Assembly: GCA_002500745.1 (NCBI GenBank)
Contig: DLST01000012.1
Location: 248,001 to 312,000, forward strand
Length of the DNA stretch: 64,000 nucleotides
DNA from: Sphingobacterium sp. UBA7855
Lineage (GTDB): Bacteria > Bacteroidota > Bacteroidia > Sphingobacteriales > Sphingobacteriaceae
Direction of reading: 5' to 3'
A program made the translations under genes and the position numbers. The notes under the pieces are model-generated. The model had not been told where the DNA came from. It ran no database searches and saw only the letters and a list, made by a program, of their open reading frames with translations. Shown piece after piece: positions 9,005 through 16,546 of the stretch (position 1 is the first letter of the stretch; each line of letters opens with the position of its first letter).

Positions 9005-9012
9005 TAATTTTG
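9005..9012 (+). promoter_or_regulatory. -7 box upstream of folA
   Basis: TAATTTTG matches TAnnTTTG just after the thyA stop, so folA may have its own promoter with a leader of about 40 bases. Confidence 0.5.
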
Positions 9013-9056
9013 CAACAACATTCTTTTAGCGGATAAATAATCACCTTATATCAACA

Positions 9057-9551
9057 ATGAGCAACCCAACGATCACATTAATTGTCGCTGCATCGGACAA
9101 CAATGCCATCGGAATCAACAACAAGATGCCTTGGCATTTACCAAACGACTTTAAATATTTCAAGAAAAATACTATTGAACATTCTGTACTGATGGGCAGA
9201 AAGACATTTGAGTCCATAGGTAAAGCATTACCGGAAAGAAGGAATATTGTCATCACACGCAACGCAGATTTTCAAGGTGAAGATATTGATGTCGCTAACA
9301 GTATTCAGGAAGCACTTTTATATTGTCGCGACGAGCGCGAAGTATTTATTATTGGTGGTGCAAACATCTATCAGCAGGCCCTTCCACTCGCCAACAAAGT
9401 ACTTTTAACACGGGTGCATACCACCGTCAAAGGAGATGCTTTCTTTCCTGCATTACCAGCCGAAGAATGGGAATTGGTTTCCTCAGATGCGCATCAGGTG
9501 GATGAAAAACATGCATTTGCTTATACCTTTGAAGTTTATTCAAGAAAATAG
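9057..9551 (+). CDS. folA: Dihydrofolate reductase
   Basis: The 164-residue enzyme reduces dihydrofolate to tetrahydrofolate with NADPH. Motifs: IGINNKMPWHLPNDFKYFK (active-site loop with the conserved Asp), MGRKTFESIGKALPERRNIV (cofactor binding) and EVFIIGGANIYQQAL. Length and order match chromosomal FolA. It lies 65 bases after thyA on the same strand, the standard functional pairing of the thymidylate cycle. Confidence 0.97.
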   Translation: MSNPTITLIVAASDNNAIGINNKMPWHLPNDFKYFKKNTIEHSVLMGRKTFESIGKALPERRNIVITRNADFQGEDIDVANSIQEALLYCRDEREVFIIGGANIYQQALPLANKVLLTRVHTTVKGDAFFPALPAEEWELVSSDAHQVDEKHAFAYTFEVYSRK

Positions 9552-9600
9552 TTCTGTGTTTACGAATTTCAAAACGCAATATATTGGAGCAAAAAGCTCC

Positions 9601-10206
9601 ATGATCCTATGGACATTACGTTTCGTAATTTTCTTACTGGGTACCTCGAACCGAGCTCTTGCACAATTTAGCCCGCCAACCACGATACGAACTCCAAGCG
9701 GGAACGTTACTTTACCGGGCGTATATACCCCCCGGTTCTATTCTTTCAATAGCGAACCGATAAGCAGTAGGTATAAATTTTATATTGTTTTGAAAAATGA
9801 CAGCACCGTTGTTGCAAAAACAAAAATAAAATTAAGAACCACAACAGCACCCAGTGAAATATCCTGGCGAGAAAAAGGCAAGAAACATACGGTAACGCCC
9901 GAGCAGACAAAAGAAATCTATCGGATAGATTATTGGAACAAGAAAATAAAAGGCATTCCACAGGACAGTTGCTGGTTATTTTTGGTCGACACTGTCAGTC
10001 ATGAACAGCGAATCCGCCGGTATAGCATGACCGCTGATATCAATCAGCCTACCATATCACATTTCAAAATGGAAAAGGCGAAGGAAATTTTACCACTGAA
10101 AAAAGAAACCTTGGAGCCTTATGTAGAGGGAAATGAAAAAGCAAAAAAGCTCCTGTCAAAAAACAAATTGTTAAAAGCTATAGAAGAGCTTAATAGACAG
10201 GACTAA
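9601..10206 (+). CDS. Hypothetical secreted protein
   Basis: This 201-residue product starts with a signal peptide (MILWTLRFVIFLL...ALAQ, cleavage near residue 22). A beta-rich central part and a lysine-rich helical C-terminus follow. I recognise no family. The frame runs open back into folA, but the ATG at 9601 is the first that gives a signal peptide and starts 49 bases after the folA stop. The next gene, an exported serine hydrolase, begins 28 bases downstream, so the two are probably an operon of envelope proteins. Confidence 0.65.
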   Translation: MILWTLRFVIFLLGTSNRALAQFSPPTTIRTPSGNVTLPGVYTPRFYSFNSEPISSRYKFYIVLKNDSTVVAKTKIKLRTTTAPSEISWREKGKKHTVTPEQTKEIYRIDYWNKKIKGIPQDSCWLFLVDTVSHEQRIRRYSMTADINQPTISHFKMEKAKEILPLKKETLEPYVEGNEKAKKLLSKNKLLKAIEELNRQD

Positions 10207-10234
10207 ACAAGCGCAACACTTGGATATAAAGCAC

Positions 10235-11479
10235 ATGTACAAATACTTTATCTTAATTTTCACCCTATTCATGTCAGACGCATACGCTCAAAAGATAGAT
10301 ACTGTTTACCTGGAAAAATTACTCCAGAGTCATCCTGATCTATTTCAAAACATATTGAGGCATCCGACTAAAAATGAGGTGCAGATTCTGTATACGCAAA
10401 TTGATCGTGACAAATCCAATATGCCGCATTTCAGATCCTATAGCTATCGAATGAATCCGAACTGGTATTTTTATCCAGCAAGTACCGTAAAGTTGCCGAC
10501 AGCAATTCTGGCCTTAGAAAAAATCAATGACCTACAGATTGCAGGTCTCAGCAAAGACACCCCCCTCCGTATTGATGCTGCATTTGAAAAGCAGACGAAG
10601 GTTCTTGTAGATGAGTCGGCAGCCAATGGGCTTCCTTCCGTGGCACAATATGTAAAAAAAATATTATTGACCAGCGACAACGATGCCCAGAACAGGCTTT
10701 TCGAATTTATTGGCCGTGCGGAGCTCAATAGAAAACTTAAAAAATATGGTACCCAATACAGCCGCATTGTCAACCGCCTCGCTATTGGTGACAAGGGCAT
10801 ATGGGCCAAACATACCAATCCTATAACCTTTTACAATGGGGAAAATAGTATTTATAAACAAGAGGCACAGTTCGACCCCAAAGACTATCCCATCAAGCTG
10901 GCCAATACCCTTCAGGGAAAAGGCTATATAAACGACAAAGATGAGCTAGTCCATGCCCCCTGGAGCTTTGAAGGATTAAATGTCTACGCTCTTCAAGATC
11001 AACAGCTCATCCTGCAGAAATTGTTATTTCCTGAAGCATTTCAGCCTAAAGATAGATTTAACCTGAAAAAAGATGACTACGCACTACTCTATGATTATAT
11101 GTCGCGCTATCCGTTTGAATCAGATTTCCCGAAATATGATCCAGCAGAATTCTGGCCAACGTATAGCAAGCTCCTTTTTTATGGCCGTGAAAAACATACG
11201 ACCCTAAATCCCAACATACGGATCTTCAACAAGTATGGTGATTCTTATGGCTATAACATTGATAATGCTTATATCGTCGACTTTGAACATGGGGTAGAAT
11301 TTATGCTCGCCGTTGTTGTGCAGTCCAATGAAAATGGTATCTACAACGATGGACGCTATGAATACGAAACAGTAACCTACCCCTTTTTAAAAAATATCGG
11401 GCAGGTAATCTATCAGGAGGAATTGAAAAGGGTAAAAAAGTTTAAACCCGATCTATCCAAATTTGATTTCAGAAAATAA
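10235..11479 (+). CDS. Exported class A beta-lactamase-like serine hydrolase
   Basis: The 414-residue protein has a signal peptide (about 1-18, DAYA). Two active-site motifs of the SxxK superfamily are visible: S83-T-V-K86 (in YPASTVKLPTA) and S147-D-N149 (in LLTSDNDAQNRLFEF). The usual KTG triad is not obvious; the best candidate is K333-Y-G335. It is longer than class A beta-lactamases (about 290) because of inserts and a C-terminal extension. It may be a peptidoglycan-acting hydrolase or esterase rather than an antibiotic-degrading enzyme. An ATG at 10235 is preferred over a TTG at 10220. A hairpin terminator follows. Confidence 0.75.
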   Translation: MYKYFILIFTLFMSDAYAQKIDTVYLEKLLQSHPDLFQNILRHPTKNEVQILYTQIDRDKSNMPHFRSYSYRMNPNWYFYPASTVKLPTAILALEKINDLQIAGLSKDTPLRIDAAFEKQTKVLVDESAANGLPSVAQYVKKILLTSDNDAQNRLFEFIGRAELNRKLKKYGTQYSRIVNRLAIGDKGIWAKHTNPITFYNGENSIYKQEAQFDPKDYPIKLANTLQGKGYINDKDELVHAPWSFEGLNVYALQDQQLILQKLLFPEAFQPKDRFNLKKDDYALLYDYMSRYPFESDFPKYDPAEFWPTYSKLLFYGREKHTTLNPNIRIFNKYGDSYGYNIDNAYIVDFEHGVEFMLAVVVQSNENGIYNDGRYEYETVTYPFLKNIGQVIYQEELKRVKKFKPDLSKFDFRK

Positions 11480-11484
11480 AATAC

Positions 11485-11521
11485 AAAAGACGGCTTTCAG
11501 AAAATTGAAAGCCGCCTTTTG
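11485..11521 (+). terminator. Terminator after the serine hydrolase gene
   Basis: Arms 11485-11498 and 11507-11520 pair with one A:C mismatch (core CGGCTTTC/GAAAGCCG), ending in CTTTTG. It may also act on readthrough from ddl on the other strand. Confidence 0.8.
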
Positions 11522-11603
11522 TTATCTTTAGTTACCACGTCTCATATTATTAACTTTAGCAACCGTCCCCCCTTCTATTCATATCCCCTGGAAAAGGACA
11601 ATA

Positions 11604-12611
11604 TTATTTCGACTGCAAGGCTGTTTCGATCAATTCTCCATAGAAATCACCTTCTTTCATTCCAAAAGCGCGTACTTGCTGCGGTATAAAACTTTGCGCC
11701 GTCTGCCCCGGAATGGTATTGATTTCAATAAAATAAAAGTTATCGGTTTCGTTTTCCAAAAAGAAATCTACACGTACCATACCTTTGCAATTCAATCTGA
11801 CATAAATCTCTTTCAAGATACGTGCAGCCCGTTCCTGCTGTTCGTTAGTCAGCTCTGCCGGCGTAATCTCTTCGGTCAGTCCAGGTATATATTTCGCTTC
11901 GTAGTCAAAAAATTCGCGCGTAGTCCGAACCTCCGTAGCAGGTAAAACAACAAGCTCGCCTTTTGAATTGCGAAAAATTCCTTCCGAAAACTCCCGTCCG
12001 GTAACAAATTCTTCGACAATGACCTGTTTACCTGTATTTTCTGCATCAAAAGCTTTGTCGATCGCTTCTTTTAACTGTGCAGATTCTTTCACCTTGGTCA
12101 TACCGATACTGCTCCCACCTGCATTAGGTTTCACAAAATAAGGCAGCGAAAGATTGCTTTCCACTATTTTGAGTGCCTCCGGGCGTTGCGATTCAAACAG
12201 TAGGACCGATTTTGCCAAATGCAGCTCTGGAATATCCGATAAAATCGCCTTTGTATACCCTTTATTCATCGTCAAGGCAGAAGTTAGCGCGTCACATGAC
12301 GTATAAGGAATATCTAATAAGTCAAAATAACTTTGGAGTCTCCCATCTTCTCCAGGCACACCGTGTACCATAATAAATGCCAAGTCAAAAACCAAAACAT
12401 CCCCATGCAATGAAAGCGTGAAATCTGCTTTCGAAATGGGATGCTGCTGACCATCTACATCTTCATAGTACCATGCTTCTTTGGTCACCGTAATCATATA
12501 CACATCGTATTTGTCGTGATCAAGCTGCGAATTGACGAAGGCTGAACTTTTAAAAGAAACTTCAGCTTCTCCTGTATAACCTCCAGTTATTAATGCTATT
12601 TTTGCTTTCAT
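11604..12611 (-). CDS. ddl: D-alanine--D-alanine ligase
   Basis: The 335-residue ATP-grasp enzyme makes the D-Ala-D-Ala dipeptide used by MurF. Visible motifs are IALITGGYTGEAEVS (N-terminal domain), HGVPGEDGRLQSYFDLL, the nucleotide-binding PYFVKPNAGGSSIG, and the metal-binding MVRVDFFLE...FIEINTIPGQT. The ATG at 12611 is favoured over the upstream one at 12653 because a -7 box lies at 12633-12640. It diverges from the PASTA-protein gene. This gene is outside the dcw cluster, unlike in enterobacteria. Confidence 0.95.
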   Translation of the reverse strand: MKAKIALITGGYTGEAEVSFKSSAFVNSQLDHDKYDVYMITVTKEAWYYEDVDGQQHPISKADFTLSLHGDVLVFDLAFIMVHGVPGEDGRLQSYFDLLDIPYTSCDALTSALTMNKGYTKAILSDIPELHLAKSVLLFESQRPEALKIVESNLSLPYFVKPNAGGSSIGMTKVKESAQLKEAIDKAFDAENTGKQVIVEEFVTGREFSEGIFRNSKGELVVLPATEVRTTREFFDYEAKYIPGLTEEITPAELTNEQQERAARILKEIYVRLNCKGMVRVDFFLENETDNFYFIEINTIPGQTAQSFIPQQVRAFGMKEGDFYGELIETALQSK

Positions 12612-12632
12612 AAATTTTAGCGATTCGAAGAG

Positions 12633-12640
12633 CAAATATA
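12633..12640 (-). promoter_or_regulatory. -7 box of ddl
   Basis: TATATTTG on the minus strand, about 21 bases upstream of the ATG at 12611. Confidence 0.6.
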
Positions 12641-12756
12641 ATTTGCTATACACGGAAAAACGAATAATTTTGTGACGAATAATTTTATTTAATCTTTCTG
12701 CAAACTTGGCTTTAATATTGCGGTTCTATGCAGAATTAATTTTTATTAACAGAAAA

Positions 12757-13722
12757 ATGTCCAAAGTAGTACAATATCTTCAGACCCCCACATTTAGGAA
12801 AAATCTTATTGCCGCTTTCATTGCGATAGTATGCCTATTCCTTTTCGTTTATATTGGTCTGAAAGTATATACCAAACATGATGAATCTATTGCGGTCCCT
12901 AAAGTCAAAGGACTTCATATCAGTGCCGCTATTCAGGCGCTGGAAAATGCGGGACTCGAATATCAAATTGATTCTGTCTATCAGATGGACGCAAAGCCTG
13001 GTATGGTCATCGAACAAGATCCTGAAGAAGGATTTCATGTAAAATCGGGTAGAACTATTTATTTGACCATTATCACACAGGTCGCACCTGAAGTTGCTTT
13101 TCCAAATATAAAGGATAAAACATTGATCGAAGCCACTGCCATTTTGAAAAATCATAACCTTCGAATAGGAGACACTTCGTATGTAGCGGACATCGCAAGA
13201 GATATCGTTTTGGATGCTCAATTCGCAGGACAGTCCATCCGTAATGGACGGATGATACCTAAAGGTTCGCGTATAGATCTCGTTTTGGGAAATGGATTGG
13301 GAGCAAATGAAGTGGAAATACCTAATTTAATTGGACTTCCGTTAAATGAAGCGAAGTTTGCGTTATCTGGAGCTGGACTAGGTCTGGGCACTGTAACGTA
13401 TGATCCAAATGTAACGGATACTGCTACCGCAGTAATCAGTGTACAATCACCAGGAATCGAAAAAGGCTTAACCAGCTTAGGCGCTAAAATTGATGTAACA
13501 CTTTCAATTACAGCACCAGCACCTATTACAGATGCTCCTGCAGGTGTTACAACAACACCTAAACCACAAGCAAACCAAACCCAAGCTAATCCGAATGCCC
13601 AATCGAAGCCTGCTGCACCGGCGAAGAGTACGACCACAAATACGCCGACAACGAAACCTGCAAATAACGCCGTGGGCCAAAAGAAAGATAAAGAAAACAA
13701 AGGTAATAGCCTTGGGTTCTAA
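12757..13722 (+). CDS. PASTA-domain membrane protein without kinase or transpeptidase
   Basis: This 321-residue protein has a short cytoplasmic tail, one membrane helix (about 19-40) and three extracytoplasmic PASTA repeats, recognisable by VPKVKGLHISAAIQALENAGL, FPNIKDKTLIEATAILKN and IPNLIGLPLNEAKFALSGAGL. A low-complexity tail rich in Pro, Thr, Gln, Asn and Ala follows. PASTA domains bind peptidoglycan fragments or beta-lactams in PknB-type kinases and PBPs; here no catalytic domain is attached. The ATG at 12757 fits the short basic N-terminus. It is upstream of mltG, suggesting a role in cell-wall metabolism. Confidence 0.85.
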   Translation: MSKVVQYLQTPTFRKNLIAAFIAIVCLFLFVYIGLKVYTKHDESIAVPKVKGLHISAAIQALENAGLEYQIDSVYQMDAKPGMVIEQDPEEGFHVKSGRTIYLTIITQVAPEVAFPNIKDKTLIEATAILKNHNLRIGDTSYVADIARDIVLDAQFAGQSIRNGRMIPKGSRIDLVLGNGLGANEVEIPNLIGLPLNEAKFALSGAGLGLGTVTYDPNVTDTATAVISVQSPGIEKGLTSLGAKIDVTLSITAPAPITDAPAGVTTTPKPQANQTQANPNAQSKPAAPAKSTTTNTPTTKPANNAVGQKKDKENKGNSLGF

Positions 13723-13766
13723 GGCTACGACCGTAAATTGAAATTGCATTGAATCACTGATAAAAG

Positions 13767-13904
13767 ATGCTAAAGTCTTTAAAGATTCAACACGATAAAC
13801 ATAAGAAAAAACTGCGTTTCATACGCGAGATTTTTCGAACATTGACCGCTAAAGGCTGCATGAATGCCATAAATAGCGAACAAAAAATGATTAAAAAATT
13901 TTAG
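13767..13904 (+). CDS. Possible small basic protein upstream of mltG
   Basis: An ATG-started frame of 45 codons, rich in Lys and Arg (begins MLKSLKIQHDKHKKKLRF), ends one base before the mltG ATG. That tight junction is what a translationally coupled gene would show. Codon choice is unremarkable and no family is recognised. It may be a chance frame in the 183-base gap after the PASTA gene. Confidence 0.3.
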   Translation: MLKSLKIQHDKHKKKLRFIREIFRTLTAKGCMNAINSEQKMIKKF

Positions 13905-13905
13905 A

Positions 13906-14946
13906 ATGAAAAATAAAAAGGGAATACCAAGTTGGTTAAAAATAATTGCTCTAATCGTTGTTGTCGTTGGAGCTTATTTTGCTTGGAAATTTTATAGCAC
14001 GTTTTATGCTTCGAATGTATCGGGAGATAAAAAGTACCTGTATATACACGAGGGTGAAAAGTATGAAGATGTACTGAAATCAATCAGCGATTCAAATCTA
14101 TTGGACGATATCGCTTCATTCCAGCGTGCAGCGCAATATAAAAAATATGAAAAGAGTGTAAAACCAGGTCGGTACTTATTGACACCTGGAATGAACAATA
14201 GACGTTTAGTTGGCAATTTAATGGGTGGCTACCAAGACCCCGTAAAATTCCGATTCGCCAATGTCCGATTAAAAGAAAATATGGCGGCGCTTCTTGGAAA
14301 AAGTTTCGAGGCTGATTCTGCGCAATTTATCGCTGTGCTGAATGATGAAGCTACGGCGCAGAAGTATGGATTTACGAAGGAAAATCTGATTACGATGTTT
14401 ATTCCTAATACGTACGAAATTTACTGGAACACTAGTCCTGAAAAGATAATCGCTCGTTTTGATGATGAATGGAAAAAATTCTGGAATACGGATCGCACGG
14501 CGAAAGCAAAAGCGCTTAATTTGACTCCACAGCAGATCAGCACGTTAGCTTCCATTGTCAAAGGGGAAGCGCTACATCAAGATGAAATGCCCATGATTGC
14601 GGGACTTTATTTAAACCGCCTTAAAAAAGGAATGTTATTACAGGCAGACCCAACAGTAATCTTTGCCAATAATGATTTTACAATCAGAAGGGTATTGAAT
14701 AAGCACCTAAGGACAGACAATCCCTACAATACATATATTTATAGAGGATTGCCCCCAGGCCCGATTTCTATTCCAAGCATCGCTGCTATTGATGCAGTGT
14801 TGAACTTCAAGCAGCACGATTACATCTATATGTGTGCGAAAGATGATTTCTCGGGTTACCATAATTTCGCAAAAACTGAAGCAGAGCATTTAATCAATGC
14901 GCGCAAATTTCAACAGGCTTTGGATGCTAGAAATATTAAAAAATAA
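13906..14946 (+). CDS. mltG: Endolytic murein transglycosylase MltG
   Basis: The 346-residue single-pass membrane protein (helix about 8-28) has a YceG-type domain. It cleaves nascent glycan strands in the periplasm and sets strand length. Motifs: a LysM-like subdomain (EGEKYEDVLKSISDSNLL), IPNTYEIYWNTSPEKII, the catalytic glutamate region LASIVKGEA, LQADPTVIFA and NPYNTYIYRGLPPGPISIPS. The length matches the family. Its stop overlaps the next start by one base (TAATG), so it is coupled to the thioesterase gene. Confidence 0.95.
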   Translation: MKNKKGIPSWLKIIALIVVVVGAYFAWKFYSTFYASNVSGDKKYLYIHEGEKYEDVLKSISDSNLLDDIASFQRAAQYKKYEKSVKPGRYLLTPGMNNRRLVGNLMGGYQDPVKFRFANVRLKENMAALLGKSFEADSAQFIAVLNDEATAQKYGFTKENLITMFIPNTYEIYWNTSPEKIIARFDDEWKKFWNTDRTAKAKALNLTPQQISTLASIVKGEALHQDEMPMIAGLYLNRLKKGMLLQADPTVIFANNDFTIRRVLNKHLRTDNPYNTYIYRGLPPGPISIPSIAAIDAVLNFKQHDYIYMCAKDDFSGYHNFAKTEAEHLINARKFQQALDARNIKK

Positions 14947-15353
14947 TGTTTGTATTTGATCATCAGATTCGCGTTCGCTATGCAGAAACAGACCAGATGG
15001 GCTATGTCTATTATGGCAATTACGCTGCGTTTTATGAAATAGCTCGAACTGAAATGCTGCGGAGTACAGGGATCTCATACCGAGAACTGGAAGAAATGGG
15101 GGTCATGCTCCCTGTCACAGAGATGAAGACCAAATATCTAAAACCAGGCAAATATGATGACCTGATTACAATACGTGTAACCATCCGAAAGAAACCTGCT
15201 GTTCGTATTGTCTTCGAATATGAGCTTTTCAATGAGAATGGAGAGCTACTTAATCAAGGAGAAACGACATTGGTCTTTGTCAATATGGAGAAAAATAGAC
15301 CTTGTATGCCACCGCAAGTTTTCTTGGATAAGATGAGTAAATATTTTAATTAA
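14946..15353 (+). CDS. YbgC/FadM-type acyl-CoA thioesterase
   Basis: This 135-residue hot-dog fold protein has the 4HBT active-site segment ETDQMGYVYYGNYAAFYEIARTE, with the catalytic Asp in TDQMG. Family members cleave short- or medium-chain acyl-CoA thioesters in the cytoplasm; the true substrate is unknown. It starts on the mltG stop (TAATG) and is followed after one base by the YihY-type gene, giving a compact operon. The link to envelope genes resembles the YbgC-Tol association in Proteobacteria, but this is only an analogy. Confidence 0.9.
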   Translation: MFVFDHQIRVRYAETDQMGYVYYGNYAAFYEIARTEMLRSTGISYRELEEMGVMLPVTEMKTKYLKPGKYDDLITIRVTIRKKPAVRIVFEYELFNENGELLNQGETTLVFVNMEKNRPCMPPQVFLDKMSKYFN

Positions 15354-15354
15354 A

Positions 15355-16320
15355 ATGGGGAAAATCCACCAATGGCTATTAAATTTTGAACCTTATTTTA
15401 GATTGATCGAATGGAGTAAACGGGTCGTTCTACCTGGGTTTGGGTCGCTCCCTCTTTACACCGTAGCTGTATTTTTCTTTCAGGAAATTTCCAAAGACTC
15501 CATTATTAGCAAAGCTTCTTCCCTTTCCTACAGCTTTCTATTAGCTATTTTTCCAGGCATCATCTTTTTATTTACGTTAATCCCATATATTCCAATAAAT
15601 AATTTTCAAGAGCAATTGTTGGATTTTCTTGCTGTGGTTATTCCTAAAAATGCATTTCTCGTTGTTGAAACAACTTTGGAAGATATTATCAAAAACCAAA
15701 ATGGCGGATTGCTGTCCTTCGGTTTTGTGTTTGCAGCCTATTTTGCCACCAACGGCATGGCCTCCCTCATGAATGCATTCAATAAAGCATCGTTAATGAC
15801 AGAAAAACGGCCTTGGATCAAAAAACGACTGTTGGCCTTAGCTTTGGCCTTCTTAATTATCTTTGCCCTGACTGTTGGAATGACGATTTTTACGATTGCT
15901 GGCATTACGATAGACTATCTTAAAGAAACGACGGGTATTAAATCAAGCTTCTGGGCGATATTGCTTAAGATAGCCCGATGGTTGATTATATTCGCTATCT
16001 ATTTTTTCACAGTGAGTTGTATCTACAAATTTGGTCCTTCAACCTCCAATAAGTGGAAACTCTTTAGTGCAGGAGCATCGATGGCCACCATTCTGGCAAT
16101 ATTGACTTTTTCGATATTCACTTTTTATATCAATCACTTCGGTGCGTACAACAAATTGTATGGCTCTATCGGAACTTTAATTGTCATTATGCTCTGGATT
16201 TATTTGAATACGCTTATTTTATTATTGGGTTATGAGCTCAATGCTGCTATTGCGCTGTCCAAACAAACCATTGTTATTGCCAAACCACGTATTTTCAATT
16301 CGTTTAAGAGAGAAGATTAA
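15355..16320 (+). CDS. YihY/BrkB family inner-membrane protein
   Basis: The 321-residue protein has six predicted membrane helices and the family signature KASSLSYSFLLAIFPGIIFLF, later NGMASLMNAFNKA and YGSIGTLIVIMLWIYLNTLILLLGYELNA. It is related to UPF0761/BrkB proteins once called ribonuclease BN; the molecular function is unsettled, probably transport or envelope integrity. It begins one base after the thioesterase stop and is the last gene of the PASTA-mltG cluster. Confidence 0.88.
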   Translation: MGKIHQWLLNFEPYFRLIEWSKRVVLPGFGSLPLYTVAVFFFQEISKDSIISKASSLSYSFLLAIFPGIIFLFTLIPYIPINNFQEQLLDFLAVVIPKNAFLVVETTLEDIIKNQNGGLLSFGFVFAAYFATNGMASLMNAFNKASLMTEKRPWIKKRLLALALAFLIIFALTVGMTIFTIAGITIDYLKETTGIKSSFWAILLKIARWLIIFAIYFFTVSCIYKFGPSTSNKWKLFSAGASMATILAILTFSIFTFYINHFGAYNKLYGSIGTLIVIMLWIYLNTLILLLGYELNAAIALSKQTIVIAKPRIFNSFKRED

Positions 16321-16480
16321 GTCTTTTAAGCAGTTTAACTTATGCTTTCTAAGAAAGGAATTTCAGCAAATAAAGTCGATAAATAACAGAGTCAACGTTC
16401 AATTAATACCTTGGACATCTTGAGCTATAAAAACATCCCTATAACTGAAAGTATTTCAATAAAATAAGAAAAATAAAGTT

Positions 16481-16508
16481 TTGCATTTAAAGTTTTTTTG
16501 TACCTTTG
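16481..16508 (+). promoter_or_regulatory. Strong promoter of rpsA
   Basis: TTG at 16481-16483 (within TTTTG), a 17-base spacer and TACCTTTG at 16501-16508 match the Bacteroidota sigma consensus closely, as expected for a ribosomal protein gene. Transcription should start near 16514. Confidence 0.85.
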
Positions 16509-16511
16509 CAA

Positions 16512-16535
16512 CTCCTACAAAGTAGGAAAAAGGAG
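16512..16535 (+). promoter_or_regulatory. rpsA leader: Shine-Dalgarno and small hairpin
   Basis: AGGAG at 16531-16535, 11 bases before the ATG, is a strong Shine-Dalgarno, unusual in a phylum that mostly does without. TCCTAC (16513-16518) pairs with GTAGGA (16522-16527), while CTCCT (16512-16516) could instead pair with AGGAG. The start of the transcript is not known exactly, so CTCCT may be only partly present. Confidence 0.5.
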
Positions 16536-16546
16536 AAAATTAATTA

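Noticed and set aside
13501..13700. Tandem repeat in the PASTA protein tail
   Set aside because: The Pro/Thr/Gln/Asn-rich tail is low-complexity without a regular repeat unit.
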